Shown here piece by piece: positions 9,115-18,219 of a stretch of DNA of 64,000 bases. Made by a program: the position numbers and the translations under genes. The notes beneath the pieces are model-generated. The model did no database searches. It had not been told where the DNA came from and saw only the letters and a list, made by a program, of their open reading frames with translations. Position 1 is the first letter of the stretch. Every line of letters starts with the position of its first letter. The stretch lies in assembly GCF_011927625.1 (NCBI RefSeq), contig NZ_JAATIZ010000001.1, positions 434,001-498,000 of the forward strand. The letters run 5' to 3'. The DNA is from Paenalcaligenes hominis (GTDB taxonomy: Bacteria; Pseudomonadota; Gammaproteobacteria; Burkholderiales; Burkholderiaceae_B).

Positions 9115-11136
9115 TTAAAAGCCCACGGTCAGCTGGGCCCAATAACGACGACCATCATAAACGGCCTCATGGGTGTCAGTGGTGACACGCTTATCAAAAA
9201 CGTTGTAAACCCCCACACCCACGTGCGTGTTTTTACTAATTTTATAGCCCAAGCCCATGTCTACGAAAGTAAAGGATGGGGTGCCTTCACTCATCGAGGT
9301 TCGACTTAAGTAGTCTGAACTTTTGCCGCGAAAGTTAACCCGTGTCCACAGGTTTAGCTCTGGGCTGTAATCCCAGTCTAAGGTGCTGTTGAACATATGT
9401 TTGGGCATTTTGTTCAAGGGCCTACCGCTGAAGTCCCCGCTTTTTTGTTTGGAATGCGTAAAGGTGTAGTTGCTGCTTAATAGCAAGTCGTCCGTAATAT
9501 TCCAGCTGGCTACGGCTTCTATACCACGCATAACAGCTTTGTCTACGTTGACGCGGTCGCTGATGAATTTATAGCCTTGGTCGCCTGGTATTACATGGCA
9601 GGTCGGTAGGCCGTCGGGGTCGGTACAACGACGTACTTCAGAGATCTTGTCTTTAAACTGGGTATTAAAAAAGGTTAATCCTAGGTTTAGGTTTTCGCGA
9701 TTATCCCAAATAAAACCAATTTCCTGGCTGATACTTTTTTCGGGTTTTAGATTGGGGTTCCCCACAATCACGGCCGGTACACCGCCACCACCTCCGGTAA
9801 TTTGCCCCCAATCTGCGACGGCAGACCGCAGGCTAGGCGCTTTAAAGCCAGTGGAAACCCCGGCTTTTACACTAAGCTCATCGTTGGCGTGCCATACCCC
9901 ATACAGGCGAGGGGTCCAGTGGTTGCCGTAGTTTTCATCGTGAGTCAGACGCAAGCCACTAGTTAGGCTAAAACTAGGATGTAACTCCCATTCGTCCTCG
10001 GCATAGGCGGCCCATTGATATCGAGATAAATCACTGACCTCAGGTTTGTATTGGTTGCCATGGTCTTCCAGTTTTTCACTGAGATACTGCGCCCCAAACG
10101 TGACATGGTGGTTGCCTAGGGTGGTATTCCATTGCGAGTTTAGCTCGGTGTTCTTAATGAACATGTTACGCCCTGGGTTTTTGTTGCGGTCCTGTTGTAT
10201 GAAGGATTCCGATTGCAAGTTGCCATAACGCCCCTTATGGGTCAGAGCATAACTATCGCGTGTGTATTTGCTTTCTGAGGCCTCGTTAGGGGTGCAGCCA
10301 TTGCGGCCGCACGTTTCCAAAGCAATGGTATTTCCCGGGGTGGAAATGCGTTTTTGATCTGTGCGGCCCACCTCGGCAATCAGGTCGTGGTTTTCCGAAG
10401 GCGTTAAGGTAAATTTAATATTGCCGGACTGGGTGTCTTGCTTGTTAAAGCCCTGTAGAAATTTGTCTTCATTACGGTGCGACTTTTGCCCCGAAATCTG
10501 TACACCCAATAGACCCTCCTTAATGGGGCCTGCTACATAAAAATTACCCTGATAAATATTGCCCGAGTCGGAGTGTTGCTGCAGCGTGGCTTCGGTACGC
10601 AACGACCCAGTCCATGTGTCGGCTATTTTGCGCGTGATGATATTAACCACTCCGCCCATGGCTTCGGAGCCATATAACGATGACATAGGACCGCGCACGA
10701 CTTCAATGCGATCAATGGCCTCAATTGGAGGCAACCAACCCTGTTCAATCCCCGCGTTATCGCTGTTCGGACGTGTTTCACGAGAATTAACACGTTTGCC
10801 GTCAATTAAAATCAGTGTGTATCCTGCTGCCATACCACGAATACTAATATCACTTGAGCTCCCACCGCCGGTAATAACCACCCCGGGCACATCTCGCAAA
10901 GCATCGGTTACGTCGCGGTAGGCTTTTTTCTCAAGTTCTTCGCGAGGGATCACGCTAATTGAGGCGGGCGCGTCTTCTACCAGTTGTTCAAAACCGGAGG
11001 CGGTCACCACAATATTTTGCAGTTGGGATACTGCGCTTTCGGGCTTGTCTTGGGCATGGGCTAAAGGAATAGCCGCGGAGAGGGCGAGGCATAACGTGCT
11101 TAGTCGCCATCTTGTATGAGAGGGGTGTGCGTTCAT
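9115..11136 (-). CDS. TonB-dependent outer-membrane receptor, siderophore type
   Basis: A 673-residue TonB-dependent receptor that would import an iron complex across the outer membrane using TonB-ExbBD energy. A signal peptide ends near AHA-QDK (~29). A TonB-box-like NIVVTAS follows, then the plug (~55-165; DVPGVVITGGG, SIRGMAAGYTLILIDG, VEVVRGP-like segment IEVVRGPMSSLYG) and a 22-strand barrel ending in the terminal Phe typical of outer-membrane proteins. Size and plug sequence resemble CirA/FepA-type catecholate receptors; the ligand is not determinable here. It is monocistronic and convergent with nagB. The Fur box just upstream predicts iron repression. Confidence 0.93.
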   Translation of the reverse strand: MNAHPSHTRWRLSTLCLALSAAIPLAHAQDKPESAVSQLQNIVVTASGFEQLVEDAPASISVIPREELEKKAYRDVTDALRDVPGVVITGGGSSSDISIRGMAAGYTLILIDGKRVNSRETRPNSDNAGIEQGWLPPIEAIDRIEVVRGPMSSLYGSEAMGGVVNIITRKIADTWTGSLRTEATLQQHSDSGNIYQGNFYVAGPIKEGLLGVQISGQKSHRNEDKFLQGFNKQDTQSGNIKFTLTPSENHDLIAEVGRTDQKRISTPGNTIALETCGRNGCTPNEASESKYTRDSYALTHKGRYGNLQSESFIQQDRNKNPGRNMFIKNTELNSQWNTTLGNHHVTFGAQYLSEKLEDHGNQYKPEVSDLSRYQWAAYAEDEWELHPSFSLTSGLRLTHDENYGNHWTPRLYGVWHANDELSVKAGVSTGFKAPSLRSAVADWGQITGGGGGVPAVIVGNPNLKPEKSISQEIGFIWDNRENLNLGLTFFNTQFKDKISEVRRCTDPDGLPTCHVIPGDQGYKFISDRVNVDKAVMRGIEAVASWNITDDLLLSSNYTFTHSKQKSGDFSGRPLNKMPKHMFNSTLDWDYSPELNLWTRVNFRGKSSDYLSRTSMSEGTPSFTFVDMGLGYKISKNTHVGVGVYNVFDKRVTTDTHEAVYDGRRYWAQLTVGF

Positions 11137-11162
11137 GTATCAACCTTATTATCAATCAAAAC

Positions 11163-11181
11163 TATAATGATAATCATTATC
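11163..11181. promoter_or_regulatory. Fur box upstream of the TonB-dependent receptor
   Basis: The 19-mer beginning TATAATGATAATC matches the Fur consensus at nearly every position. It lies 27 nt upstream of the receptor start codon, where bound Fur-Fe(II) would block transcription. A further half-site-like GAATGATAG follows at 11187. Confidence 0.88.
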
Positions 11182-11232
11182 GTTAAGAATGATAGAGAAG
11201 GTTAAGTTAAAAATAAAGCATTACCTGATAAT

Positions 11233-11724
11233 TTACAGGGTTGTTAAGGCGGTGCTGTCAGCCTCAATAAGCCGCTTAGCTAGGGTGTAACATTCGTTGA
11301 TATGCTGGTTACCTACCTTGCGGAGCACGGCATAACTAATAGTAGAAGCGATGACAGAACCCACTATAGGTATGTATTTGGTGGCGTATTTACCCGCTAA
11401 TTTTTTTACGCCTATACGTTGCAGTACCTGAATAACAAGTTGTGGGGTGATGATTTTACCCAGCAGGCCCACCCCAAAGTTCGCCCCACCCACAATAACA
11501 ATTTTTTTTAATTCAGGGCTAAGCGCATTGATTTGGGCAGGGCTTAAACCGAACTCTTCATTAATTGCCGGAATGAGTTGTAACAAAATGGCCACGTCTG
11601 TACTGACATCTACGCCCGGAATAGGCACCACTGCCGCTGCGGCAGAGACGAGAGCACGTCGCGAAACTAATTTTTGACAGCGTTGGCGGGCTTGATCGAG
11701 TTCAGCAAGAGTGGTGGGGCGCAT
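11233..11724 (-). CDS. Hypothetical hydrophobic protein, DUF697/EcsC-like
   Basis: 163 residues of unknown function. The start chosen is the ATG at 11724, which has an AAGGAAA Shine-Dalgarno about 10 nt upstream; an in-frame start at 11808 has no such support. After a charged N-terminal helix come Ala/Val-rich hydrophobic stretches (VSAAAAVVPIPGVD, VIVGGANFGVGLLG, IPIVGSVIASTISYAVL). These recall the membrane-associated helical domain of DUF697/YcjF or EcsC-like proteins, often linked to stress or GTPase partners. That assignment is by resemblance only. It is a single gene between the TonB receptor and an AT-rich gap. Confidence 0.7.
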   Translation of the reverse strand: MRPTTLAELDQARQRCQKLVSRRALVSAAAAVVPIPGVDVSTDVAILLQLIPAINEEFGLSPAQINALSPELKKIVIVGGANFGVGLLGKIITPQLVIQVLQRIGVKKLAGKYATKYIPIVGSVIASTISYAVLRKVGNQHINECYTLAKRLIEADSTALTTL

Positions 11725-12063
11725 AGTGTGGTTTTCCTTAGTTAGGCAAAGCAAAAGGCGCACTAACATGTTAGCGTTAAGCGTAGTCTGCTTTGATATA
11801 AATAACAATGTGGGGGCAAGTGAGCAATTGTTAAAGGGCTATGCTGTGGTTTGAATCTGGAAAAGTGCAATAATCTTATACACGGCATTAATCAAGAGAA
11901 GTAATAGATATAATTTCCAAATATTTGACACATATTGTTAGTTAAATACGCGTTTAAATAGGCAGTAATTGTTAATTTAATAAATCATCCATAGAGCTCT
12001 TTTAAAGATATTGCTACACTTGTTGCATTAAAAAGCTATTTCATAAGAGGAAGGTGCTGAACT
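11725..12063. other. AT-rich intergenic region
   Basis: This 339-nt divergent gap holds upstream sequences of the hydrophobic protein (minus) and the lipoprotein (plus). The AGAGGAAGG at ~12045-12053 is the Shine-Dalgarno of the lipoprotein. The rest is AT-rich with no convincing ORF, RNA or operator. Confidence 0.5.
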
Positions 12064-12618
12064 ATGCCTAAATTAAAACTTATTAGTCGTTTACTTGCTC
12101 CGATGGCGTTATTAGCGTTGGCGGCATGTCAAACTCCACCTACCACTCCAGGTACAGCGGCCCCGGCAGATGGCACAGCCCCTGCAACCACACCTGCGTC
12201 TCCCTCCGATGCAACCCAAGCACCCGAGGCTCAAATGGCAGCACCTTTATTGGTGTTCCTAGCAGATACTCAGCCCCATGCGGACTGGGCTGAAGTTCAA
12301 ATCGACGCCAGCAACGTGTTGTATCTTGAACCCGAAGCTTTCCTAACGCGCAACGACCTTGATACCGTTGAAGCCGGCACCTCGGAAACAGGCGAGGGCT
12401 TGTTGGCCTTAACCTTAAATTCCGCCGCTGCAGAACGCCTTACTCGCTTAACGCAACAGAATCCAAACAAACGTTTAGCGCTAGTGGTTGATGGCACCTT
12501 ATTGGCTATTCCTGGCTATTCCGAGCCCATCACCGAAGGCCGTTTAATCTTCATGGTCGGTTCACGTGAAAACGCCATGATGGCCGCTCGTATTATTGCA
12601 GGCGAAGACGCCCAATAA
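12064..12618 (+). CDS. Lipoprotein with a SecD P1 head-like domain
   Basis: 184 residues. The lipobox LAAC gives a lipidated Cys22 after a short signal peptide. A Pro/Thr/Ala linker (~23-60) precedes a compact domain (~62-184). Segments such as LTLNSAAAERLTRLTQQNPNKRLALVVDGTLL (given here for recognition only in part: RLALVVDG, LAIPGYSEPI) resemble the P1 head subdomain of SecD, which occurs in stand-alone envelope lipoproteins. No Sec gene is nearby. Function is unknown; membrane anchoring is well supported, the SecD resemblance moderate. Confidence 0.8.
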   Translation: MPKLKLISRLLAPMALLALAACQTPPTTPGTAAPADGTAPATTPASPSDATQAPEAQMAAPLLVFLADTQPHADWAEVQIDASNVLYLEPEAFLTRNDLDTVEAGTSETGEGLLALTLNSAAAERLTRLTQQNPNKRLALVVDGTLLAIPGYSEPITEGRLIFMVGSRENAMMAARIIAGEDAQ

Positions 12619-12719
12619 TTCGTTGTCGTAAATTTTTATCATTTGCACAAAAAAACCTGTTCTGAGCGCTTTTGGGTTTAATATGTACGCATTGCGTATG
12701 TTTGTTAGGAATAAAACTC

Positions 12720-14012
12720 ATGGCTGTCTCACAACAGGTTTTTTTGCGCGATGCAATGCGTCGCTTAAATTTAACACGCGACGTGTTTGCCGCGCGTATA
12801 GGGGTCAAGCGCCGCGCCCTAGACACGTGGTTACTGCCCGAGGGCTCCCAAGAATTTCGCGGTATGCCCGAGGTCGTACAGCGTTTCGTCACTGAAATTG
12901 TTGAAAACGAAAGCTTATTAGAAAAATACGCACAAAATAATCAACGAGGTCCACTACGCGACCGCATTGCTATTCACGGCAAACACCAACTTCTATCCGT
13001 CGAGCAATTCACCCGCGAATCCGTCGAGGAACTGGTACGCATTGCAGACATGATGCAGCCTATTGCCCGTCGTCAAAAAGTCTCCCGCGTCCTCGAGGGC
13101 GCCGTATTAGGTAACTTATTTTTCGAGGCCAGTACCCGGACTCGAGTCAGTTTTGGTGCGGCGTTTTGTCGGCTAGGTGGTTCAGTGTGTGACACCACCG
13201 GTTTTACCTTTTCATCCATGGCCAAAGGCGAGTCCATTTACGACACTAGCCGTGTCATGAGCGGCTACGTCGATGCGATGGTGATTCGCCACCCCGAACA
13301 AGGCTCTGTGGCCGAATTTGCTGCGGCCACTAATATTCCTGTCGTCAACGGTGGAGACGGCGCCGGAGAGCACCCCAGCCAAGCTTTACTTGACCTCTAC
13401 ACGATACTGACGGAATTTTCCCGCTTAGGGAAATTGCTGGATGGCTCGCATATTGCCATTACAGGCGACTTAAAATACGGTCGCACAGTGCATTCCCTAA
13501 TGAAAATGTTATCGTTATACAAAGGCCTGAAATTTACCTTAATTTCGCCTCCTGGCTTAGAGATGCCCCAAGACATCATCGAGCACGTGGCGCAGCGCGG
13601 CAATCATGTAGTGGAACAAACCCATTCCATGACAGACATCAAAGGGGCAGACGTGATTTACGCCACCCGTGTCCAAAAAGAGCGCTTCAGCGACGAGCAG
13701 CTCGAGGGCTACAGTGCTGATTTCCAAATCAACAAAGCTTTGCTCGACACTTTCGGCAAGGAAGACGTAATTATCATGCACCCCTTACCACGCGATAGCC
13801 GCGAAGACGCCCACGATCTAAGCATCGACCTGAATCACGATCCCCGTTTAGCTATTTTCCGTCAAGCTGACAACGGCATTCCTGTACGCATGGCCATCTT
13901 TGCCGTGTTACTGGGGGTAGAAAATCTGGTTCAACACTCCATGCGCGATGTCACCTGGAGCCCACCGTCTCATATTGGTCCCGAAGACGCGGTTTTTCAT
14001 GGTATGTACTAA
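12720..14012 (+). CDS. pyrB: Aspartate carbamoyltransferase with N-terminal HTH-like extension
   Basis: ATCase joins carbamoyl phosphate to aspartate, the first committed step of pyrimidine synthesis. The 430-residue protein has the carbamoyl-phosphate loop FEASTRTRVSF (Ser138-Arg141), HPSQALLDLYT, GDLKYGRTVHS and HPLPR. The ATG at 12720 has an upstream AGGA; upstream in-frame TTG codons are less likely. About 90 residues precede the catalytic fold, against almost none in E. coli PyrB. Residues ~8-40 (LNLTRDVFAARIGVKRRALD) look like an XRE-type helix-turn-helix. Long ATCases of this kind are known in betaproteobacteria; the role of the extension is not known to me. It is monocistronic, followed by a strong terminator. 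Confidence 0.92.
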   Translation: MAVSQQVFLRDAMRRLNLTRDVFAARIGVKRRALDTWLLPEGSQEFRGMPEVVQRFVTEIVENESLLEKYAQNNQRGPLRDRIAIHGKHQLLSVEQFTRESVEELVRIADMMQPIARRQKVSRVLEGAVLGNLFFEASTRTRVSFGAAFCRLGGSVCDTTGFTFSSMAKGESIYDTSRVMSGYVDAMVIRHPEQGSVAEFAAATNIPVVNGGDGAGEHPSQALLDLYTILTEFSRLGKLLDGSHIAITGDLKYGRTVHSLMKMLSLYKGLKFTLISPPGLEMPQDIIEHVAQRGNHVVEQTHSMTDIKGADVIYATRVQKERFSDEQLEGYSADFQINKALLDTFGKEDVIIMHPLPRDSREDAHDLSIDLNHDPRLAIFRQADNGIPVRMAIFAVLLGVENLVQHSMRDVTWSPPSHIGPEDAVFHGMY

Positions 14013-14041
14013 CTGACAACACCAATAGTTTGATTTAAATG

Positions 14042-14080
14042 CAGCGACCTTGATGCAAATTAAGGTCGCTGTTCTTTTTT
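14042..14080 (+). terminator. Intrinsic terminator after pyrB
   Basis: A perfect 10-bp stem (CAGCGACCTT at 14042-14051 with its complement at 14062-14071) with a 10-nt loop is followed by a T-rich run. Confidence 0.9.
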
Positions 14081-14131
14081 CTAGGCATAGTAGATCTTCA
14101 TGAGTTTCAGTAATTGATGAAGGACATTGCG

Positions 14132-15295
14132 GTGCACACTTTACAAACACAACGCTTCACTATCAAAAACAAGTCAGTCTTGCCCGTCGTTCAAGGAGGC
14201 ATGGGCGTGGGTATCTCTGCGCACCGCTTGGCAGGATCCGTCGCTAAACTGGGTGGCATGGGCACCATTTCAAGCGTTGATTTACGCCGCCATCACCCCG
14301 ATTTGATGCTTCGCTCCAGTGAAGACCCCAGCAAAGCCAATATCAATGCCTGCAACTTAGAGGCCCTAGACCGTGAAATTAACGCCGCTAAAGCACTGGC
14401 AGCAGGGCAGGGGGCAATTGCGGTAAACATCATGAAAGCCGTGGAAGCCTATCCAGAATACGTACGCCAAGCGTGCCTAAGCGGTGCGGATGCCATCGTG
14501 GTTGGCGCTGGCTTACCTTTGGATTTACCCGATTTAACCGAAGCGTTTCCCGATGTGGCGTTGATTCCCATTCTCTCGGACGCACGCGGTATTCAGTTAG
14601 TCTTGCGTAAATGGATGCGTAAAAACCGGTTGCCTGACGCCATTGTGATTGAAAATCCTAAGTTTGCCGCCGGTCACCTAGGCTTAGCCCATGTAGAACA
14701 AATGGATAGCCCCAACTATCAGTTTGAGGTGGCTATCAAAGAAACCCTCGCTGTATTTGAAAAGCTTGGCATTGCACCGATTCCTTTAATTGTAGCCGGA
14801 GGAATTAGCGACCCGCATCAGGTTCAGCAGCTTTTAGATTTAGGCGCCAGCGCAGTACAACTAGGCAGTGCGTTTGCTGTGACTGAAGAGGGCGATGCGC
14901 ATCCCAATTTTAAGCAGGTATTGATTGACGCCGAGCCGGAAGACATTGTCACCTTCATGAGTGTGGCCGGCCTCCCTGCACGCGCTGTCCGCACCCCATG
15001 GCTGGATGCATACCTACACAAGGAATCCAAACTGCAGCAGGTTGCCAAAGAGCGCGAGTGCTCTGAGGGTTTTGATTGTCTGGCTTTTTGTGGTTTACGC
15101 GATGGTGTCGCTAAAAGCGGTCAGTTTTGCATTGACCGTCAACTGGCCTATGCGCTGGTTGGCGATGTGGCCCGCGGTCTCTTTTTCCGCGGCTCTGAAG
15201 CGCTCCCCTTAGGTAAGCGTATTGCTCCGGTGAGGGAGTTGATGGAGTATTTGCTCAGCACACTTACTCCTGCGTCTTCGACCCAAACCGCTTAG
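14132..15295 (+). CDS. Nitronate monooxygenase-family FMN oxidoreductase
   Basis: A TIM-barrel flavoprotein of the nitronate monooxygenase (2-nitropropane dioxygenase)/FabK superfamily, 388 residues. Seen: VVQGGMGVGIS near the N-terminus, GADAIVVGAGLP, FAAGHLG, and the FMN-phosphate segment PLIVAGGISDP followed by GASAVQLGSAF. The GTG at 14132 is chosen because GAAGGA lies 7 nt upstream; an ATG at 14117 would add five residues. A Cys-containing stretch in the last quarter (ECSEGFDCLAFCG) is noticeable. Substrate is unknown; family members oxidise alkyl nitronates or act in lipid metabolism. It stands alone between the pyrB terminator and a repeat-filled gap. Confidence 0.85.
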   Translation: MHTLQTQRFTIKNKSVLPVVQGGMGVGISAHRLAGSVAKLGGMGTISSVDLRRHHPDLMLRSSEDPSKANINACNLEALDREINAAKALAAGQGAIAVNIMKAVEAYPEYVRQACLSGADAIVVGAGLPLDLPDLTEAFPDVALIPILSDARGIQLVLRKWMRKNRLPDAIVIENPKFAAGHLGLAHVEQMDSPNYQFEVAIKETLAVFEKLGIAPIPLIVAGGISDPHQVQQLLDLGASAVQLGSAFAVTEEGDAHPNFKQVLIDAEPEDIVTFMSVAGLPARAVRTPWLDAYLHKESKLQQVAKERECSEGFDCLAFCGLRDGVAKSGQFCIDRQLAYALVGDVARGLFFRGSEALPLGKRIAPVRELMEYLLSTLTPASSTQTA

Positions 15296-15362
15296 CGCCT
15301 GTGATGGCTGTCGCTGTTCTTTTGCTATTCTGCTGTAGGGCCTTAAGCATTCCGTTGCCGTA

Positions 15363-15500
15363 CTTTTACCATTCCGTTGCCGGCTTTAGGCATTCCTTTG
15401 CCGCGCTTTCATAAGAAGCCATTCGCTTGGCAGTGCTCACTCGTTCCACTCGCTCCGCGCTGAATCGCTCATGGCTTTTTATGACGCGCGGCTAGGAAAA
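15363..15500 (+). repeat. Intergenic repeat module A, copy 1
   Basis: 138 nt running from CTTTTACCATTCC to GGCTAGGAAAA. It recurs with few mismatches at 15757-15894 (offset 394 nt) and in reverse complement at 23043-23157 and 23402-23513. The core reads GGCAGTGCTCACTCG then CGCTCCGCGCTGAATCG. Confidence 0.9.
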
Positions 15501-15627
15501 TGGGGGTTGGACTGAAAGGGGGGTAATGATGGGGGGGCTCAGGATGTCTTGATCTAAAAGTCTCTAAGCTAACTGTTTTCATCGCCTTAACTATCCGTTA
15601 TCGAATCAAGCCAGCTACAGCCTGCCA

Positions 15628-15750
15628 CTTTAACTCCCTTCACCCCAACTCAGACTAACGGTCGAACGGTTCAGCGCGGAGCGAACGTAGTGAGCGAGCA
15701 CTGCCTAGTGAGAGCGTTATGCTGAGGTGGGAGCGAGAGCGTACTGACTT
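15628..15750 (-). repeat. Intergenic repeat module B
   Basis: A diverged inverted relative of module A: on the minus strand it reads CTAGGCAGTGCTCGCTCA then CGCTCCGCGCTGAACCG. The reverse complement of this copy occurs at 23166-23285. Confidence 0.85.
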
Positions 15751-15756
15751 ATGCTG

Positions 15757-15894
15757 CTTTTACCATTCCGTTGCCGGCTTTAGGCATTCCTTTGCCGCGC
15801 TTTCATAAGAAGCCATTCGCTTGGCAGTGCTCACTCATTCCACTCGCTCCGCACTGAATCGCTCATAGCGGTTTATGACGCACGGCCAGGAAAG
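15757..15894 (+). repeat. Intergenic repeat module A, copy 2
   Basis: Near-identical direct copy of 15363-15500; differences include CTCATTCC for CTCGTTCC and GCACTGAATC for GCGCTGAATC. Confidence 0.9.
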
Positions 15895-16000
15895 GGGGGG
15901 CAAGCGCATAATAGTGAAGCAAGCGCGACAGCTAAAAAAGACGACAGGCAGTGGTTACGCTAAAATACCATTAACTCAAAGCCCAACTTAAAGGTAAACC

Positions 16001-16693
16001 GTGATCCGCTGCCTGCTCGTAGAAGACGACACCGTCAACGCCAAGTTTGTCCAACACGCCTTGGAAAAACAAGGTTACCACGTCACTTGGGTTGCAGACG
16101 GCGCCACTGCCCTCGAGCATTTGCTCCACCACGACTGGAGCCTGGTCATCCTAGACCGTATGTTGCCCGATGAATTCGACGGCTTAAGCCTTCTTACGAC
16201 GATCCGCTCATTACATAAAAGTTACCCCGTCCTTGTGCTCAGCGCCTTATCCGGCTTAGACGACAGAGTACGAGGTTTAAAAGCAGGGGGAGACGACTAT
16301 CTGGTCAAGCCCTTTGCTTTACCCGAGTTGCTAGCGCGAGTTGAAGTCCTGATCCGACGCTATGTAGCAATGCAAAAACCCGAAGACAACACGGAACTCG
16401 TGGTGGGGGATTTGCGCATTGATCTATTAAGCGCAAAAGTCGAGCGCGCTGGCAAAACGATATTGCTTCAGCCCAAAGAGCTGCAGCTATTGGTGTATTT
16501 AATAAAACATAAAAACCAAATCGTGACGCGCTCTATGTTGTTAGAGCAAGTCTGGGGCTATCGTTTTGAACCCAACACCAATCTTACAGATGTGCAAATC
16601 AGCCGTTTGCGTAACAAAATCGATAAACCCTTCGAGCACGCTTTTATTCATACTGTGCGTGGGGTGGGGTATCGTTTTGTTCACGAGGCCTAA
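16001..16693 (+). CDS. OmpR-family response regulator
   Basis: 230 residues. The receiver domain (1-~120) has the acidic pair LVEDD, phospho-acceptor Asp52 in ILDRMLP and Lys103 in VKPF. The winged-helix DNA-binding domain (~130-230) has ELQLLVYL, QVWGY and HTVRGVGYRF. It starts with GTG after AAAGGTAAACC. The partner kinase begins 11 nt after its stop, and tctB-tctA lie downstream, so it resembles TctD-type regulators that control tricarboxylate uptake (inference from position). Confidence 0.93.
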   Translation: MIRCLLVEDDTVNAKFVQHALEKQGYHVTWVADGATALEHLLHHDWSLVILDRMLPDEFDGLSLLTTIRSLHKSYPVLVLSALSGLDDRVRGLKAGGDDYLVKPFALPELLARVEVLIRRYVAMQKPEDNTELVVGDLRIDLLSAKVERAGKTILLQPKELQLLVYLIKHKNQIVTRSMLLEQVWGYRFEPNTNLTDVQISRLRNKIDKPFEHAFIHTVRGVGYRFVHEA

Positions 16694-16704
16694 CGAGTCA
16701 GCCT

Positions 16705-18069
16705 ATGTTTTTTTTACCTCGGCTTATACAGCGCATTAATTCCTCTCTTACATTGCGCTTTAGTTTGTTGTATGGCTTTTTAGGTTTGGTGATTATTATT
16801 TTTCTGCTGGGCTTTATTTTTTTGCAGGTGATGGGGGCATTGCATGCTCAGCAGTTCAAACAAATTAACACCATGGCAAAGCGTGTAGAGGCCTTGTACG
16901 CCACTCAGGGCCGTGATGCCGTCATCGACTACATCCGCTATGAAATTCAAGGTCAATCCCCGGATCTATGGTTTTTTATGGATCTTAACGATCGTAAAGT
17001 GGTGGGGAATATGGATTATTACCCCATGGCGTTTGAGGGCAGTGATTACATTGCGGATCTGACGATTCATAAAGAGGGAAGAAGCCTCGAGGCAAAGCTT
17101 CAGCGGGTGAACTTGGGCGGTGACATCGTATTGGTAGGTAAAGACTTACGTGATATTTACGCATTCCGGGGGCTAATGTTCCGTGCTAGTTTGATCACCA
17201 TCGTGACAGGGTTGTTTTTTGTGGTGCTTAGTACCTATTGGTTTAGGGCTGAAATCGCCTCGAATGTCAGTGTCATTCGACGCACGGCAGCGCATATTCG
17301 GGCGGGGCAGTTCAAACGTCGAATTCCTGTAGAAAATACCGATGACGAGCTTAATTTATTAATTAAAGAGCTAAACCTCATGTTGGATCATCTAGAAAAG
17401 TCGCTTACTGGGGTACGCTATTTATCAGAGACCATCACCCATAATTTACGCACTCCGATTATGCGGATCACATCTCATTTGTATCCTTTGGCTTACGACA
17501 CAGTGCCGCCAGAGGCAGCACAGGAAAAAGCTCGGCACGTGCTAGAGGAATTAGAAGCCTTAACCGCCTTATTCGATAAATTATTGCAGATCTCCGAATT
17601 GGAATCGGGGGTGTATAGACAAAGCAAACAGGCCGTCAGTTTTAGTGCGCTGCTCGAGGACATGGTGGCATTATATGGTCCCTATGCCGAGGAAAAGTCC
17701 ATGCGGCTAACCGCTCAGCTCAGCCCCGATTGTCAGGTGCATGGCGATGCCGACCTGTTAGCCAGTGCGTTAAGCAACCTCTTAGAGAACGCCTGCAAAT
17801 ACGGTCGTACCTTCATCCAGCTGCGGCTTTATAAAAAAGGCTATTTGACCGTTTTTGAAATAGAGGATGACGGCATTGGCGTAAGTGATAAATCCTTGGC
17901 TAAATTGGGCACCCATTTTTACCGTGACCAAGTGGCAGAACATATTCCGGGTACGGGTTTGGGGCTGACCAGCGTATTAAGTATCGTTAACTTTCACCAA
18001 GGCCAGTGCGAGTTTTATCGTTCTGCGCTTGGCGGTTTGGGCATACGCATCACCCTTGATTCAGTGTAA
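16705..18069 (+). CDS. Sensor histidine kinase
   Basis: 454 residues. TM1 (~22-41) and TM2 (~161-178) bracket a periplasmic sensor of ~120 residues. A HAMP-like linker follows, then a dimerisation domain with phospho-acceptor His246 in THNLRTP. The catalytic domain has NLLENACKYG (N box), DDGIGV (G1) and GTGLGL (G2). It is translated with the preceding regulator. The signal is unknown; a carboxylate ligand is plausible because of the tct genes 150 nt downstream. Confidence 0.92.
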   Translation: MFFLPRLIQRINSSLTLRFSLLYGFLGLVIIIFLLGFIFLQVMGALHAQQFKQINTMAKRVEALYATQGRDAVIDYIRYEIQGQSPDLWFFMDLNDRKVVGNMDYYPMAFEGSDYIADLTIHKEGRSLEAKLQRVNLGGDIVLVGKDLRDIYAFRGLMFRASLITIVTGLFFVVLSTYWFRAEIASNVSVIRRTAAHIRAGQFKRRIPVENTDDELNLLIKELNLMLDHLEKSLTGVRYLSETITHNLRTPIMRITSHLYPLAYDTVPPEAAQEKARHVLEELEALTALFDKLLQISELESGVYRQSKQAVSFSALLEDMVALYGPYAEEKSMRLTAQLSPDCQVHGDADLLASALSNLLENACKYGRTFIQLRLYKKGYLTVFEIEDDGIGVSDKSLAKLGTHFYRDQVAEHIPGTGLGLTSVLSIVNFHQGQCEFYRSALGGLGIRITLDSV

Positions 18070-18219
18070 ACCCTAAAGAAACAGCAGGAAATTAACCCGT
18101 TCGTCTAGTAGAAGACCCTAGGTCTGCGCCTTTATTACTAAATTGTAATCTTTGGTTGCGCTGGGGTCGTTATATTTAGTGCTGCGTACTGACTACGACT
18201 ATTTGAAAGTGAGAAAAAA

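Larger units (their letters stand above)
15296..16000. other. Repeat-filled intergenic region, copy 1 of a composite A-B-A element
   Basis: No gene is seen. The gap holds two direct copies of a 138-nt repeat (A) around an inverted related repeat (B). The same composite recurs inverted at 22968-23513. The AAAGGT just before 16001 is the Shine-Dalgarno of the response regulator. Confidence 0.8.

Noticed and set aside
15296-16000. Possible CRISPR-like array because of repeated short units
   Set aside because: Only two direct copies of a long module are present, with a different inverted module between and no regular spacers or cas genes.
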